Origin: Cesiribacter andamanensis AMV16
GTDB lineage: Bacteria > Bacteroidota > Bacteroidia > Cytophagales > Cyclobacteriaceae
Assembly (NCBI RefSeq): GCF_000348925.1
Contig: NZ_AODQ01000037.1
Coordinates: 1 to 35,503 of the forward strand
Direction of reading: 5' to 3'
DNA: 35,503 bases
Part shown: positions 33,746-35,503 of the stretch, piece by piece
How positions within the stretch are numbered: the first letter of the stretch is position 1
How the letters are laid out: every line of letters starts with the position of its first letter
The notes under the pieces: generated by a model
Seen by the model: only the letters and a program-made list of their open reading frames with translations
Databases searched by the model: none
Told to the model about the DNA's origin: nothing
Translations under genes and position numbers: made by a program

Positions 33746-35380
33746 ATGAAAACAAACAAACTGGTGCATCATGTAAGAGTAGTACTTACAAGTATGTTGG
33801 TTCTACTGGCTGGCAGCACCATCGTAAGCGCCCAGGGCACACACACTGCACGCGCTAAAGGAACAACCTCATCGCCCTACGGATACTATGAGTATCTGCC
33901 AGTAGACTACGGCACCAGTTCCGCTTCCTTCCCGGTGATCATCTTTCTGCATGGCAATGGCGAAACCGGGAATGGCGGTTCTGATCTTTACGAGTTGCTT
34001 AAGCATGGGTTGCCTAAAGTAATTAAAAATGGTCGCCACCTGCCCATGCTGGTGCTTTCACCGCAAACCTCCAGCGGCTGGAGCAACAGCACCGTTAATG
34101 AATTTATAGAGTTTGCCAAAAAGAAATACCGGATCAATCCGGATAAGGTTTACATGACCGGTTTGAGCCTGGGTGGCATTGCTACCTTTAGCTTTGCCGC
34201 CAATTATCCCCACCAGCTGGCGGCCATAGTGCCGATCTCCGGCAGAGGCAGCGCCTCAGAAGTAAGCAAATATTCTGCATCGGTAAAGCTGTGGGCCTTT
34301 CATGGCACTTCCGATAATGTGATCCATTATGATGGCTCCAAATTACCTGTAGAGGCCTACAACAAGACCTCCCCCCCTGTAGCAGCCAAACTGACACTTT
34401 ACTCAGGGGTAACGCACGATGCCTGGAGCCGCACCTACGACGGCAGCGCCGGCCATGACATCTACAGCTGGATGCTACAATACACAAGAGGCAGCTCCAA
34501 AACCACTACTACCACCACAACTACCTCGGGTCCTACTGCCCCCTCCAGCCTTTCTGCTACCGTAAGCTCCAGCAGCTCCGTGAAGCTCACCTGGAAGGAC
34601 AACAGCAGCAACGAAAGCGAATTTGAGATCTACATGAGCACAGGGAACAACTCCAGCTACAGCCTGCGGGCCAAAGCCGGCTCCAACTCCACTTCCTATA
34701 CCGTAGGCAGCTTAAGCTCAGGGCAAACCTATTACTTTAAGATCCGCGCCAAAAACAGTTCCGGAACCTCTTCTTATTCAAACGAAGTATCGGCCAAGCC
34801 AGGCTCAAGCACCAGCAACAAAGCCCCTGTGGTAAGTGCCGGATCTGATAAAAGCATTACCTTGCCCAGCAGCAGCCTTACCCTTAGCGGATCTGCCTCC
34901 GACTCTGATGGATCCATCGCCTCCGTTAGCTGGAGCAAGATCAGCGGCCCATCGGCCAGCCTGAGCAACACCAGCTCACTGAGCCTGGGCCTGAGCAACC
35001 TGCTGGAAGGCACCTATACCTTCCGCCTTACGGCTAAAGATAATGCAGGAGCTACCGCTTCGGATGATGTAACTGTGGTTGTAAAAGGAGCTACCACCAG
35101 TACCAGCACACTGGCAGCACCCTCAAACTTATATGCCACAGCCGATAAATCAACCGTTGCCAAGCTGAGCTGGAAAGACAACAGCTCGGACGAGTCTGAG
35201 TTTGAGATCTACATGAGTGCCGGCAACAACTCCAGCTGGAGCCTGCGGGCCAAGAGCGGCGCCAACTCTACCGGCTATACGGTAACCAACCTGGTAGCAG
35301 GCCAGACCTACTACTTCCGGATCCGGATCAAAAACAGCTCGGGCAAGTACTCAGACTACTCCAATGTAGATCAGCCTTAA
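33746..35380 (+). CDS. Secreted alpha/beta hydrolase (esterase/depolymerase-like) with Fn3-PKD-Fn3 modules; 3' end disrupted
   Basis: 544 residues from the ATG at 33746 (M-K-T-N-K-L-V-H-H), chosen because a signal peptide follows (about 1-29, ending V-S-A-Q); the frame is open 50 codons further upstream without signal or motif. The catalytic domain (about 40-250) has F-L-H-G-N-G-E (oxyanion region), G-L-S-L-G-G with Ser141, Asp190 in H-G-T-S-D, and His224 in V-T-H-D-A-W. A Thr-run linker (about 252-260) leads to Fn3 (about 262-355), a PKD/REJ-like domain (358-450) and a second Fn3 (455-540). The layout resembles exported carboxylesterases or polyester depolymerases acting on polymers; substrate unknown. 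The stop at 35378-35380 is probably not the natural end, because a third Fn3 begins in another frame at 35464. Confidence 0.85.
   Translation: MKTNKLVHHVRVVLTSMLVLLAGSTIVSAQGTHTARAKGTTSSPYGYYEYLPVDYGTSSASFPVIIFLHGNGETGNGGSDLYELLKHGLPKVIKNGRHLPMLVLSPQTSSGWSNSTVNEFIEFAKKKYRINPDKVYMTGLSLGGIATFSFAANYPHQLAAIVPISGRGSASEVSKYSASVKLWAFHGTSDNVIHYDGSKLPVEAYNKTSPPVAAKLTLYSGVTHDAWSRTYDGSAGHDIYSWMLQYTRGSSKTTTTTTTTSGPTAPSSLSATVSSSSSVKLTWKDNSSNESEFEIYMSTGNNSSYSLRAKAGSNSTSYTVGSLSSGQTYYFKIRAKNSSGTSSYSNEVSAKPGSSTSNKAPVVSAGSDKSITLPSSSLTLSGSASDSDGSIASVSWSKISGPSASLSNTSSLSLGLSNLLEGTYTFRLTAKDNAGATASDDVTVVVKGATTSTSTLAAPSNLYATADKSTVAKLSWKDNSSDESEFEIYMSAGNNSSWSLRAKSGANSTGYTVTNLVAGQTYYFRIRIKNSSGKYSDYSNVDQP
34537..34795 (+). 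repeat. Fn3 repeat unit 1 of the hydrolase gene
   Basis: Encodes A-P-S-S-L-S-A-T-V through Y-S-N-E-V-S-A-K-P. It is highly similar at protein and DNA level to the unit at 35116-35364 (shared W-K-D-N-S-S, E-S-E-F-E-I-Y-M-S, Q-T-Y-Y-F). It is part of an intragenic tandem module array interrupted by one PKD/REJ-like domain. Confidence 0.85.
35116..35364 (+). repeat. Fn3 repeat unit 2 of the hydrolase gene
   Basis: Begins L-A-A-P-S-N-L-Y-A-T-A-D-K and ends near Y-S-D-Y-S-N. A Ser/Thr-rich linker precedes it. Confidence 0.85.
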
Positions 35381-35463
35381 AATGGTAGCCGGTAATACCT
35401 CCAGTACCAGCTCAAGCAGTCAACCACTACTTCCACCAGTACCAGCACCACCGCAGCAGTTCA

Positions 35464-35503
35464 CTGGCGGCACCATCCAACCTGTTTGCTTCGGCCGATA
35501 AAT
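35464..35503 (+). repeat. Start of Fn3 repeat unit 3, out of frame with the upstream ORF and cut by the window end
   Basis: Reads L-A-A-P-S-N-L-F-A-S-A-D-K, nearly the same as the start of unit 2, but in a different frame from the hydrolase stop at 35378-35380. Between them, fragments of the expected Ser/Thr linker appear in at least three frames. Confidence 0.75.

Overview
This window looks like a chromosomal segment, probably an end piece of a draft contig, from an aerobic member of the Bacteroidota, most likely a Cytophagales-type organism. The evidence is an alternative complex III (Act) operon joined to an aa3-type cytochrome oxidase operon, Bacteroidota-style promoter elements (TTG ... 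TAnnTTTG), large outer-membrane beta-barrel-like proteins ending in Phe, and a secreted Fn3/PKD hydrolase. The species assignment is inference. I see no tRNA, rRNA, CRISPR array or intact insertion sequence.

Left part (1-6126): the 5' end of ispG (isoprenoid synthesis) and an SDR oxidoreductase lie on the minus strand. A two-gene lipid-transport ABC module (MlaE-like permease and MlaF-like ATPase) lies on the plus strand. A 1156-residue exported, probably outer-membrane protein of unknown function lies on the minus strand.

Central part (6127-27147, all minus strand): this is the respiratory block. In transcription order it runs actA-actB-actC-actD-actE-actF, then coxB (subunit II), coxA (subunit I), ctaA (heme A synthase), ctaB (heme O synthase), two subunit-III genes and a subunit-IV gene, ending at an intrinsic terminator (about 11755-11784). 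Next come a Sco1-type copper chaperone, a DUF420 membrane protein, a small exported Cys-X-X-Cys membrane protein, a DUF983 protein, a giant NtrY-like sensor kinase and the outer-membrane protein. The first block encodes a menaquinol:cytochrome c oxidoreductase, the oxidase that takes its electrons and the enzymes that make heme A. The second probably helps metallate the oxidase. A good Bacteroidota promoter sits directly upstream of actA. The start of actB is out of frame with its body because of a 7-base homopolymer.

Right part (27783-35503, plus strand): a single-domain response regulator overlaps a sugar-1-phosphate transferase that carries a degenerate receiver domain. Two family-2 glycosyltransferases, a family-4 glycosyltransferase and a terminator follow, together a surface or exopolysaccharide locus. 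After a 0.9-kb AT-rich intergenic region with several perfect inverted repeats comes a secreted alpha/beta hydrolase with Fn3-PKD-Fn3 modules. Its 3' end runs into a third Fn3 repeat through several frame breaks just before the window ends.
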